The notes beneath the pieces were generated by a model. That model was not told the origin of the DNA and searched no databases. It worked only from the letters and a program-made list of their open reading frames with translations. Shown here one piece after another: positions 1 through 5,903 of a DNA stretch of 8,302 nucleotides (position 1 is its first letter; each line of letters begins with the position of its first letter). Source of the stretch: Pseudomonadota bacterium (GTDB taxonomy: Bacteria; Pseudomonadota; Gammaproteobacteria; Burkholderiales; Nitrosomonadaceae). The stretch is from positions 1-8,302 of the forward strand of contig JAFEEV010000245.1 in assembly GCA_018240935.1 (NCBI GenBank), written 5' to 3'. The translations under genes and the position numbers were made by a program.

Positions 1-249
1 CGGGCGGACGAATTCGGCGCCGATGATTTGCATCAATTGCAGTTTGAAATCCGCACTTAACGGTTCTTGCGCCAAAATGCCGAGATCGATGTCGCTATCA
101 GAGCGCACGTTGCCGCTTGCCTGAGAACCGAACAACAGCGCCAGCTTGATTTGCGGAAATTGCATCAGCAACGCCGTCAATTGGTCCAAAAAATTCTGAT
201 CTTGTCCTTCTTTCAGTCCGGAACGGACATTAGAACGTTGATTATTCAT
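1..249 (-). CDS. MNT-type nucleotidyltransferase domain protein, 3' end outside window
   Basis: Reading the minus strand from 249 gives 83 codons that stay open to the left edge, so the gene is partial (C-terminus missing). Residues 41-55 read GSQASGNVRSDSDID, an exact GS-x10-DxD signature of the minimal nucleotidyltransferase (pol beta-like) fold; the two Asp (53 and 55) are the expected metal ligands. A hydrophobic strand (LALLF) precedes it, as usual in the family. Proteins of this type include MntA antitoxins, which AMPylate a HEPN toxin partner (HepT), and other small nucleotidyltransferases; which one this is cannot be decided from the fragment. It follows glnS on the same strand after 39 bases and could be co-transcribed with it. 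The ATG at 249 has no clear Shine-Dalgarno; in-frame GTG codons at 270 and 279 are alternative starts, and a TGA stop directly precedes the latter. Confidence 0.8.
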   Translation of the reverse strand, partial: MNNQRSNVRSGLKEGQDQNFLDQLTALLMQFPQIKLALLFGSQASGNVRSDSDIDLGILAQEPLSADFKLQLMQIIGAEFVRP

Positions 250-288
250 AAAACCAATCTGTTGTGTCACGCCATTCACTCATATTTT

Positions 289-1998
289 TTAAGACCCGGC
301 AATCTTCCCCCATGAATCACGCAGTGTCACCGAACGGTTGAATACCGGCTTGCCGGGTTTCATATCGATACGGTCGGCGACGAAGTAGCCGTTGCGTTCG
401 AACTGGAAGCTTTGCTCGGGTTGCGCATCGCACAAGGCTGGTTCGACGTAGGCGGTAATGATTTGCTTGGAATCCGGATTCAATGCGGTTTTATAGTCCT
501 TGCCGCCGCTGTCCGGGTAAGGATCGCTGAACAGGCGGTCGTACAAGCGCACTTCCGCGGCATGCGCATGAGCGGCGGAAAGCCAGTGAATATTGCCTTT
601 GACTTTGCGGCTATCGGCGCCCGGCGTGCCGCTTTTGGTATCGGGATCGTAAGTGCAATGAATCGCTTCGATTTCGCCTTGAGCGTTTTTGTCGATGCCG
701 ACGCATTTAACCAGGTAAGCGTACCGCAACCGCACTTCCGCTCCCGGCGACAGACGGAAATAACCTTTGACGGGCGTTTCCATGAAATCGTCGCGCTCGA
801 TATACAGCACTTTGGACAGCGGAATGGTACGTTTGCCCCACTCCGGTTGTTGCGGGTGATTCGGTGCAAAGCAGTCTTCTTGCTGTCCTTCCGGGTAATT
901 GTCGATGATCAGCTTCAACGGTTTGAGAATGGCGATGCGGCGCGGCGCATGTTCGTTCAGATCCTCGCGCAGACAATCTTCCAGCACGCTCATGTCGATC
1001 CACGAATCCGCTTTGCTGATGCCGATGCGCTCGGCAAACAGGCGGATCGCGCGCGGCGTAAACCCGCGGCGGCGCACACCGGCCAGCGTACTCAAACGCG
1101 GATCGTCCCAGCCGTCGACCAGTTTTTTCTCCACCAGTTCGATCAGCTTGCGCTTGCTCATCACGGTGTACGTCAGATTGAGCCGGGCAAATTCAATTTG
1201 CTGCGGATGGCACGGCACCTTGTCCGCCAGTTGATCGAGCACCCAATCGTACAGCGGACGGTGATCTTCGAATTCCAGCGTGCACAGCGAATGCGTGATT
1301 CTTTCCAGCGCATCGGAAATGCAATGGGTGTAATCGTACATCGGGTAAATGCACCAGCGATCGCCGGTGCGCTGGTGGTGCACGTGGCGGATGCGGTAAA
1401 TCACCGGATCGCGCATGTTGATGTTGGGTGACGCCATATCGATTTTGGCGCGCAGCACGTATTGCCCGTCGGCAAATTCCCCCGCTTTCATGCGGCGGAA
1501 TAAATCGAGATTTTCTTCAATCGGCCGGTCGCGGTACGGACTGTTCCTGCCCGGACTCGTCAGAGTGCCGCGATATTCGCGAATTTCCTCGGCGGATAAG
1601 CTCTCGACGTAGGCTTTGCCTTGCGTGATCAGATATTCGGCAAATTCGTAGAGCCGGTCGAAATAATCCGACGAATAATACAGGTGCTCCCCCCAATCGA
1701 AGCCCAACCAGGAAACGCTATCGCAGATCGAATCGACATATTCTTGCGCTTCCTTCTCCGGATTGGTATCGTCGAAGCGCAAATGACACACGCCGTTGTA
1801 ATCGTGCGCGACGCCGAAATTCAGGCAAATGCTCTTGGCATGACCGATATGCAGGTAACCATTCGGTTCCGGCGGGAAGCGCGTTTCCACCCGCCCGTCC
1901 CATTTGCCGTTGCGGTTATCGTCGTCGATGATATTGCGGATGAAATTGGCCGGGGTTGTCGATACAGCGGACGAATTAGTTTCAGGTTTGTCTTTCAA
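289..1998 (-). CDS. glnS: Glutaminyl-tRNA synthetase (GlnRS)
   Basis: Cytoplasmic class I aminoacyl-tRNA synthetase that charges tRNA-Gln with glutamine using ATP. Numbered from the TTG at 1998 the protein has 569 residues (E. coli GlnRS 554). It shows the HIGH signature at about 50-53 within PPEPNGYLHIGH, the KMSKS-type loop as VMSKR at about 279-283, the tRNA-acceptor-binding block around DPVIYRI, and the C-terminal beta-barrel anticodon domain ending in FNRSVTLRDSWGK, so it is full length. The frame is also open upstream to an ATG at 2094 (601 residues). I prefer TTG 1998 because GAGAGA lies 6 bases upstream, because a perfect TATAAT lies inside the 5' extension (2063-2068), and because the extra 32 residues have no counterpart in E. 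coli GlnRS. The function is certain; the start is not. Having GlnRS implies direct charging of tRNA-Gln. The MNT gene follows after 39 bases with no terminator visible between. Confidence 0.95.
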   Translation of the reverse strand: MKDKPETNSSAVSTTPANFIRNIIDDDNRNGKWDGRVETRFPPEPNGYLHIGHAKSICLNFGVAHDYNGVCHLRFDDTNPEKEAQEYVDSICDSVSWLGFDWGEHLYYSSDYFDRLYEFAEYLITQGKAYVESLSAEEIREYRGTLTSPGRNSPYRDRPIEENLDLFRRMKAGEFADGQYVLRAKIDMASPNINMRDPVIYRIRHVHHQRTGDRWCIYPMYDYTHCISDALERITHSLCTLEFEDHRPLYDWVLDQLADKVPCHPQQIEFARLNLTYTVMSKRKLIELVEKKLVDGWDDPRLSTLAGVRRRGFTPRAIRLFAERIGISKADSWIDMSVLEDCLREDLNEHAPRRIAILKPLKLIIDNYPEGQQEDCFAPNHPQQPEWGKRTIPLSKVLYIERDDFMETPVKGYFRLSPGAEVRLRYAYLVKCVGIDKNAQGEIEAIHCTYDPDTKSGTPGADSRKVKGNIHWLSAAHAHAAEVRLYDRLFSDPYPDSGGKDYKTALNPDSKQIITAYVEPALCDAQPEQSFQFERNGYFVADRIDMKPGKPVFNRSVTLRDSWGKIAGS

Positions 1999-2062
1999 AG
2001 CGAGTCTCTCGGCAGGTTTATAATTGATACTCAAATCGAAGCGAACATCTTCAATTGATGAG

Positions 2063-2068
2063 ATTATA
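2063..2068 (-). promoter_or_regulatory. Candidate -10 box for glnS
   Basis: The minus strand reads TATAAT exactly. At 16-18 base spacing the -35 region is poor (best TGGATT, 3 of 6 to consensus) and there is no TGn extension, so only the -10 is convincing. Transcription would begin near 2056, leaving a leader of roughly 57 bases before the TTG start at 1998. It would exclude the longer ATG start at 2094 if used. Confidence 0.35.
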
Positions 2069-2128
2069 GCGGCGATTGGCTTAAAATCCATCATTCTTAA
2101 GCGGATCGCATCCGTTCCGGGTCATGCA

Positions 2129-2163
2129 AAAATACGCCAACCCGGCAAAAAACAACGTATTTT
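2129..2163. repeat. 8-bp inverted repeat upstream of the rplM promoter
   Basis: AAAATACG (2129-2136) and CGTATTTT (2156-2163) are perfect inverted repeats separated by 19 bases, and the right arm ends 4 bases before the -35 box of the rplM promoter. The stretch from about 2146 to 2167 is A/T-rich and sits where an UP element would contact RNA polymerase alpha subunits. It could be an operator, an UP element or chance; the sequence alone does not decide. Confidence 0.3.
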
Positions 2164-2167
2164 GAAT

Positions 2168-2196
2168 TTGACTTTTGTCGATGCCTGACTTAAAAT
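2168..2196 (+). promoter_or_regulatory. Sigma-70 promoter of rplM-rpsI
   Basis: TTGACT (2168-2173, 5 of 6 to the -35 consensus) and TAAAAT (2191-2196, 5 of 6 to the -10 consensus) are separated by exactly 17 bases. Predicted transcription start is near 2203, giving a leader of about 29 bases before the GTG start of rplM. The promoter overlaps an open in-frame extension of rplM that begins at a TTG at 2175, so the extension cannot be translated from this transcript. Confidence 0.75.
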
Positions 2197-2231
2197 TCGC
2201 GGCTCTTTTTGAATACGCAGGACAGGTTTTT

Positions 2232-2666
2232 GTGAAAACATTTTCAGCCAAACCGCACGAAGTAAATCATGATTGGTTTGTCATCGATGCGACCGATAAG
2301 GTATTGGGCCGCCTTGCTTCGCAAATCGCTCATCGCTTACGCGGCAAACACAAGCCGATTTATACACCGCACGTCGATACCGGCGACTACATCATCGTAG
2401 TCAATGCCGACAAATTGCGCGTAACGGGTAATAAAGCCGAAGATAAGATATATTATCGCCATAGTGGCTACCCAGGTGGAATCTATGCGACCAGCTTCAA
2501 GAAAATGCATGCGCGTTTCCCGGCGCGGCCGCTTGAAAAAGCCGTCAAAGGCATGTTGCCTAAAGGTCCGTTGGGGTACGCGATGTTAAAGAAATTGAAA
2601 ATATATGCTGGCGATACGCATCCTCACGCCGCCCAACAACCTAAACCACTCGAAATTAGAGCTTAA
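2232..2666 (+). CDS. rplM: 50S ribosomal protein L13 (uL13)
   Basis: Large-subunit ribosomal protein that binds 23S rRNA early in 50S assembly. The 144 residues (E. coli 142) carry the family landmarks: DWFVIDATDKVLGRLAS near residue 14, RGKHKPIYTPHVDTGDYIIV near 35-55, AVKGMLPKGPLG near 102-113 and the HPHAAQQP block near the C-terminus. The start is GTG at 2232: it begins the protein at the usual VKTFSAKP, and AGGACAGG (2219-2226) lies 5 bases upstream as ribosome binding site. A longer in-frame reading from a TTG at 2175 adds 19 residues not found in the family and overlaps the promoter, so it is rejected. rpsI follows after 5 bases in the classic rplM-rpsI operon. Confidence 0.96.
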   Translation: MKTFSAKPHEVNHDWFVIDATDKVLGRLASQIAHRLRGKHKPIYTPHVDTGDYIIVVNADKLRVTGNKAEDKIYYRHSGYPGGIYATSFKKMHARFPARPLEKAVKGMLPKGPLGYAMLKKLKIYAGDTHPHAAQQPKPLEIRA

Positions 2667-2671
2667 TATTC

Positions 2672-3064
2672 ATGGCTACTCAATATAATTATGGCACCGG
2701 CCGGCGTAAAAGCGCTGTTGCGCGTGTTTTCATCAAACCCGGAAAAGGTGCGATCGTCATCAATAACAAACCGATCGATGAATATTTTTCCCGTGAAACG
2801 GGCCGCATGATTGCAAGACAGCCGCTGGAACTTACAAATAATGCCAATACTTTTGATATTATGGTAAATATCCATGGTGGCGGCGAATCAGGTCAAGCGG
2901 GTGCAGTACGTCATGGTATTACACGCGCCCTGATTGATTACGATGCGACTTTAAAGTCCGCCCTTAGCAAAGCAGGACTGGTTACCCGCGACGCACGTGA
3001 AGTGGAGAGAAAAAAAGTAGGCTTACGGAAAGCCCGGCGACGCAAACAATTCTCTAAACGATAA
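2672..3064 (+). CDS. rpsI: 30S ribosomal protein S9 (uS9)
   Basis: Small-subunit head protein whose basic C-terminal tail reaches the P-site tRNA. Length is 130 residues, the same as E. coli S9. Clear family blocks are YGTGRRKSAVARVFIKPG at the N-terminus, the GGGESGQAGAVRHGITRAL segment in the middle and the tail ERKKVGLRKARRRKQFSKR, with the conserved terminal Lys-Arg. It starts 5 bases after the rplM stop with only a weak ribosome binding site, suggesting translational coupling to rplM. An intrinsic terminator follows 22 bases after its stop. Confidence 0.97.
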   Translation: MATQYNYGTGRRKSAVARVFIKPGKGAIVINNKPIDEYFSRETGRMIARQPLELTNNANTFDIMVNIHGGGESGQAGAVRHGITRALIDYDATLKSALSKAGLVTRDAREVERKKVGLRKARRRKQFSKR

Positions 3065-3086
3065 TTTTTTATTCGCAGGAATTATC

Positions 3087-3117
3087 AAAAAGCCGCCTCT
3101 TTCCGGGCGGCTTTTTT
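3087..3117 (+). terminator. Rho-independent terminator of rplM-rpsI
   Basis: A perfect GCCGCC/GGCGGC stem (3092-3097 with 3106-3111) and an 8-base loop is followed by six T (3112-3117). The stem is preceded by five A, which can pair with the T-tract and could also make it work on the other strand. It separates the ribosomal operon from argC. Confidence 0.9.
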
Positions 3118-3170
3118 ATTGGATATCAGACTAACAAAACCAATACCGAGGAAATATAACAGGAGTTACG

Positions 3171-4199
3171 ATGATCAATGTCGGCATTGTCGGTGGTACC
3201 GGTTACACAGGTGTGGAGTTATTGCGCTTGTTGGCGCAGCATCCCAAAGTAAAGATCAAGGCCATTACCTCGCGCGGCGAAGCGGGCATGAGCGTTGCGG
3301 ATTTATTCACCAATCTGCGCGGACATATCGACCTCAAGTTCAGCGATCCGGCTGATGCCAAACTCACCAAGTGCGACCTGGTTTTTTTCGCCACACCGAA
3401 TGGTATAGCCATGCAGCAAGCGGAATCTCTGCTGAAAGCCGGCGTCAAGGTGATCGATCTGGCGGCCGATTTCCGCATCAAAGATGTCGCGGAATGGGAA
3501 AAATGGTACGGCATGCAACATGCCTGTCCTGATCTGGTAGCGGAAGCGGTATACGGTTTGCCGGAAATCAACCGCGAACAAGTCAAGAATGCCCGTTTGA
3601 TCGCCAATCCGGGATGTTATCCAACGGCGGTGCAACTGGGCTTCCTGCCGCTGATAGAGGCCGGTGTCATCGATATCAAACATTTAATCGCCGATGTCAA
3701 ATCCGGCGTTTCCGGCGCAGGACGAAAAGCCGAGGTGCATACCTTGCACGCCGAAGCATCGGATAATTTCAAAGCTTATGGCGTTCCGGGACACCGGCAT
3801 CTGCCGGAGATCAAGCAAGGGCTTGCCAATGTCGCCCAAAAACCGGTCGGCTTAACGTTCGTTCCGCATCTGGTGCCGATGATTCGCGGCATTCATGCGA
3901 CGCTGTACGCCAAGCTGACCAAAAAAACCGACTTGCAGGCGCTGTACGAAAAACGTTACCAAAACGAAGCATTCGTCGATGTGCTGCCTGCCGGCAAGCA
4001 TCCGGAAACCCGCTCCGTGCGTGGCTCCAATCTTTGCCGTATCGCTGTGCATCAACCGCAAAACAGTGACACGGTCGTGGTGCTCTCGGTCACCGATAAT
4101 CTGGTCAAAGGCGCAGCCGGTCAGGCGATTCAGAATATGAACATCATGTTCGGTCTGCCGGAGACCCTCGGCATCCATCAGGTTCCGCTGCTGCCTTGA
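3171..4199 (+). CDS. argC: N-acetyl-gamma-glutamyl-phosphate reductase
   Basis: Third step of arginine synthesis: NADPH-dependent reduction of N-acetyl-gamma-glutamyl phosphate to the semialdehyde, in the cytoplasm. The 342-residue protein opens with the Rossmann nucleotide-binding motif GIVGGTGYTG (residues 5-14), has the catalytic cysteine in NPGCYPT (Cys149), and the HRHLPEI segment (208-214) that supplies an active-site histidine in the family. Length is normal for the type 1 (AstC-unrelated) bacterial ArgC. The ATG at 3171 has AGGAG at 3161-3165, 5 bases upstream. It lies after the rpsI terminator; I see no convincing promoter in the 53 bases between, so it may depend on read-through or a weak promoter. 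No ARG box is evident. Confidence 0.96.
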   Translation: MINVGIVGGTGYTGVELLRLLAQHPKVKIKAITSRGEAGMSVADLFTNLRGHIDLKFSDPADAKLTKCDLVFFATPNGIAMQQAESLLKAGVKVIDLAADFRIKDVAEWEKWYGMQHACPDLVAEAVYGLPEINREQVKNARLIANPGCYPTAVQLGFLPLIEAGVIDIKHLIADVKSGVSGAGRKAEVHTLHAEASDNFKAYGVPGHRHLPEIKQGLANVAQKPVGLTFVPHLVPMIRGIHATLYAKLTKKTDLQALYEKRYQNEAFVDVLPAGKHPETRSVRGSNLCRIAVHQPQNSDTVVVLSVTDNLVKGAAGQAIQNMNIMFGLPETLGIHQVPLLP

Positions 4200-4227
4200 G
4201 CATATGCTCTACGCCGGTTATCCGGCG
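4198..4227. repeat. Two adjacent palindromes at the argC 3' end
   Basis: GAGCATATGCTC (4198-4209) is a perfect 12-base palindrome that overlaps the argC stop codon. Two bases later CGCCGG-TTAT-CCGGCG (4212-4227) forms a 6-bp GC-rich hairpin with a 4-base loop. No T-tract follows, so it is not a standard intrinsic terminator. It may stabilise the argC mRNA end or be incidental. Confidence 0.4.
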
Positions 4228-4263
4228 CGGATAGATCGAATTCCAACCGGCAGGTAGCGCACA

Positions 4264-4998
4264 GTGATCAAGCTTTTTCAGAAAAAACCTCAGATTCTGT
4301 CTCCGCGCGTGGTTATCCGCCCGCACCGCTCATGGCAATTTCATTTGTCCACTGCTGTCACGGTCTGTTCCTTGCTGGCGCTGCTCTCGTGGGTTATGTA
4401 CGAGGCCGGTAAGCAAGCGGAAAATGACCACCATGATACGGCCGAGGAAAAATCAACATATCTATTCGACCCGGGCAGTTGCCAGCAAACCAAGAAACAG
4501 CAATTGTGCATTCAGATCGGCGATCTGGCGCAGCAATTGCAAATCAGCACGACCGCCAGCCAAAATCTCGCTGAAGAAGTAAAGTCGCTGGCCAGCGAAA
4601 ATGATCAATTAAAAGAAAAGCTGGCATTTTTCCAGCATCTGGTTGCCAGCAACACAAAGAGCGGTATTTCCATTTATCAATTCAGTCTGAAAGAAACGGA
4701 AACGCCGGGAAAATACCGCTACGCGCTGACCCTCATTCAAGGCGGAGAAAGACCGAGCGACTTCAAGGGAAACTTACGGTTTAAGGTAAAAATGACGCAG
4801 AACGGCCAAAGCAAAGCAGTCCCCCTTACCGGCAAGAACGCCAAACAGGATTTCCCCGTGCATTTCAAATTTTTCCATCGGCTGGAAGAAAACTTCGAAG
4901 TTGCACCGGATACCACGATAGAAAATATCCAAGTGCAGATTTACAAAAATGGCGACAAAAAACCCTTGGTAACAGAAACTGTCCAACCGGCATCGTGA
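4264..4998 (+). CDS. Membrane-anchored coiled-coil protein, DUF6776-like
   Basis: A 244-residue protein of no known function; it resembles the betaproteobacterial DUF6776 type found beside bactofilin genes (recognition from memory, moderate certainty). Residues 1-26 are basic (KKPQ, RVVIRPHR) and should be cytoplasmic; about 27-46 form one transmembrane helix (STAVTVCSLLALLSWVMY); by the positive-inside rule the rest faces the periplasm. Residues about 83-128 are heptad-like and charged (DLAQQLQ, LAEEVKSLASENDQLKEKL), a likely coiled coil, followed by a beta-rich domain at 135-240. Cys73 and Cys82 could form a periplasmic disulfide. The start is GTG at 4264 with a modest AGG-containing site upstream. 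The bactofilin gene begins 10 bases after its stop, so the two are almost surely co-transcribed; it may anchor or position bactofilin polymers, which is inference. Confidence 0.8.
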   Translation: MIKLFQKKPQILSPRVVIRPHRSWQFHLSTAVTVCSLLALLSWVMYEAGKQAENDHHDTAEEKSTYLFDPGSCQQTKKQQLCIQIGDLAQQLQISTTASQNLAEEVKSLASENDQLKEKLAFFQHLVASNTKSGISIYQFSLKETETPGKYRYALTLIQGGERPSDFKGNLRFKVKMTQNGQSKAVPLTGKNAKQDFPVHFKFFHRLEENFEVAPDTTIENIQVQIYKNGDKKPLVTETVQPAS

Positions 4999-5008
4999 AG
5001 GAGAAAAA

Positions 5009-5470
5009 ATGTTCGGCCGAAAAAAGAAAAATCAGCTCCACCATCATATCGACACCCTGATCGGCGCAAACACAACCATCGCCGGCGATATTCATTTTAC
5101 CGGCGGCTTGCGGATCGACGGACATGTTACCGGTAATGTCGAGTCGGCGGACGACGAGCAAAGTACGCTGGTGCTGAGTAACGAAGGCAGCATCAAGGGA
5201 AAGATTAAGGCCGCCAACGTCGTCATTAACGGCACTGTCACCGGTCCGATCGATGCACCGGGATATTTGGAATTACAGGAAAAAGCCAAGGTCTATGGCG
5301 ATATGCAGTACGGTTCGATAGAAATACAACTTGGCGCTTCGGTCGACGGAAAAATGATCCACCACAATAAAGCGGAAACCGGAAATGCGCAGCAATCCGA
5401 GAAAATGATAACATTATTGCCACCCTCGGCCGATCAGCCGCCGCACCTCTCGAGTGAAAAAGAGGCATGA
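5009..5470 (+). CDS. Bactofilin family cytoskeletal protein
   Basis: Bactofilins polymerise without nucleotide into filaments on the inner face of the membrane and localise cell-wall or polarity factors. The 153 residues match the usual architecture: a short basic N-terminus (MFGRKKK), a central region of about 15-115 made of regular short beta strands and turns typical of the right-handed beta-helix (IGANTTIAGDIHFTGGLRIDG, then IKGKIKAANVVINGTVTGPI, then KVYGDMQYGSIEIQLGASVDG in pieces), and a flexible polar C-terminal tail with a PPSADQPPH segment. No transmembrane helix is present, so a membrane partner is expected. AAGGAG (4998-5003) overlaps the stop of the preceding gene and lies 5 bases before the ATG, a strong ribosome binding site. 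Bactofilins are often encoded beside M23 endopeptidases; one lies 1.6 kb away here but on the opposite strand. Confidence 0.92.
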   Translation: MFGRKKKNQLHHHIDTLIGANTTIAGDIHFTGGLRIDGHVTGNVESADDEQSTLVLSNEGSIKGKIKAANVVINGTVTGPIDAPGYLELQEKAKVYGDMQYGSIEIQLGASVDGKMIHHNKAETGNAQQSEKMITLLPPSADQPPHLSSEKEA

Positions 5471-5525
5471 GCGATCAGCGTACCGGCAATCTCAGCAATC
5501 CTGATTAATGATGGTAGAAACGATT

Positions 5526-5870
5526 ATGAATACTGAAAACAACGCCCCGATTTTATTTACCGCAAACGCCGCCGCCAAAGTTAAACAGCTGATCGAAGAA
5601 GAAGGCAATCCAAATCTCAAACTTCGTGTCTTTATCAGCGGCGGCGGTTGTTCCGGCTTCCAATATGGCTTTACCTTCGATGAAACCATTAACGAGGATG
5701 ACACCGTTACGTAAAAAGACGGCGTCCAGTTGCTGGTCGACCCTATGAGTTTCCAATATCTGATCGGCGCTGAAATCGATTATCAAGAAAACATACAAGG
5801 CGCTCACTTCGTCATCAAGAATCCGGGCTCTACCAGTACCTGCGGCTGCGGTTCGTCGTTTTCGGTATAG
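5526..5870 (+). pseudogene. erpA: ErpA iron-sulfur carrier, interrupted by in-frame TAA at codon 63
   Basis: A-type carrier that passes iron-sulfur clusters to apoproteins. From ATG 5526 to TAG 5868-5870 the frame spans 114 codons, the exact length of E. coli ErpA, but codon 63 (5712-5714) is TAA. The upstream part holds the first cluster ligand, Cys42 in GGGCSGFQYGF; the downstream part resumes in the same frame with VDPMSFQYLIGAEIDY and ends in TCGCGSSFSV with Cys106 and Cys108. E. coli ErpA has Glu63 at the stop position (IEKQG there, T*KDG here), so one G-to-T change turns GAA into TAA. A 62-residue product would lack two of three ligands. The next Met is codon 74 (5745), without a good ribosome binding site. 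TAA followed by A is not a known read-through context. This is either a real nonsense mutation or a sequence error. An in-frame ATG at 5508 would add six residues; 5526 fits the family better. Confidence 0.9.
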
Positions 5871-5903
5871 ATTTCACACGGCATTTCTGAATCGATCGCG
5901 GAC

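Noticed and set aside
242..283. 13-codon minus-strand frame (starting MSEWRDTT) between glnS and the MNT gene
   Set aside because: It overlaps the MNT start region, has no ribosome binding site and nothing recognisable; too short to support as a gene.
412..1431. Long plus-strand open frame of 339 codons opposite glnS
   Set aside because: It lies entirely antisense to a full-length GlnRS with intact motifs, has no recognisable domain and reflects codon bias on the opposite strand.
3119..3355. Plus-strand frame of 78 codons overlapping the argC start in another frame
   Set aside because: No ribosome binding site and no family resemblance; argC has a strong start at 3171 and intact Rossmann motif in its own frame.
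5712..5714. Programmed read-through or recoding at the erpA TAA
   Set aside because: TAA followed by A is not a known read-through context, recoding to selenocysteine uses TGA and pyrrolysine uses TAG, and no structured element is evident after it. Mutation or error is simpler.
5492..5807. Minus-strand open frames opposite erpA
   Set aside because: Shadows of the conserved ErpA coding sequence; no domain or start signal of their own.
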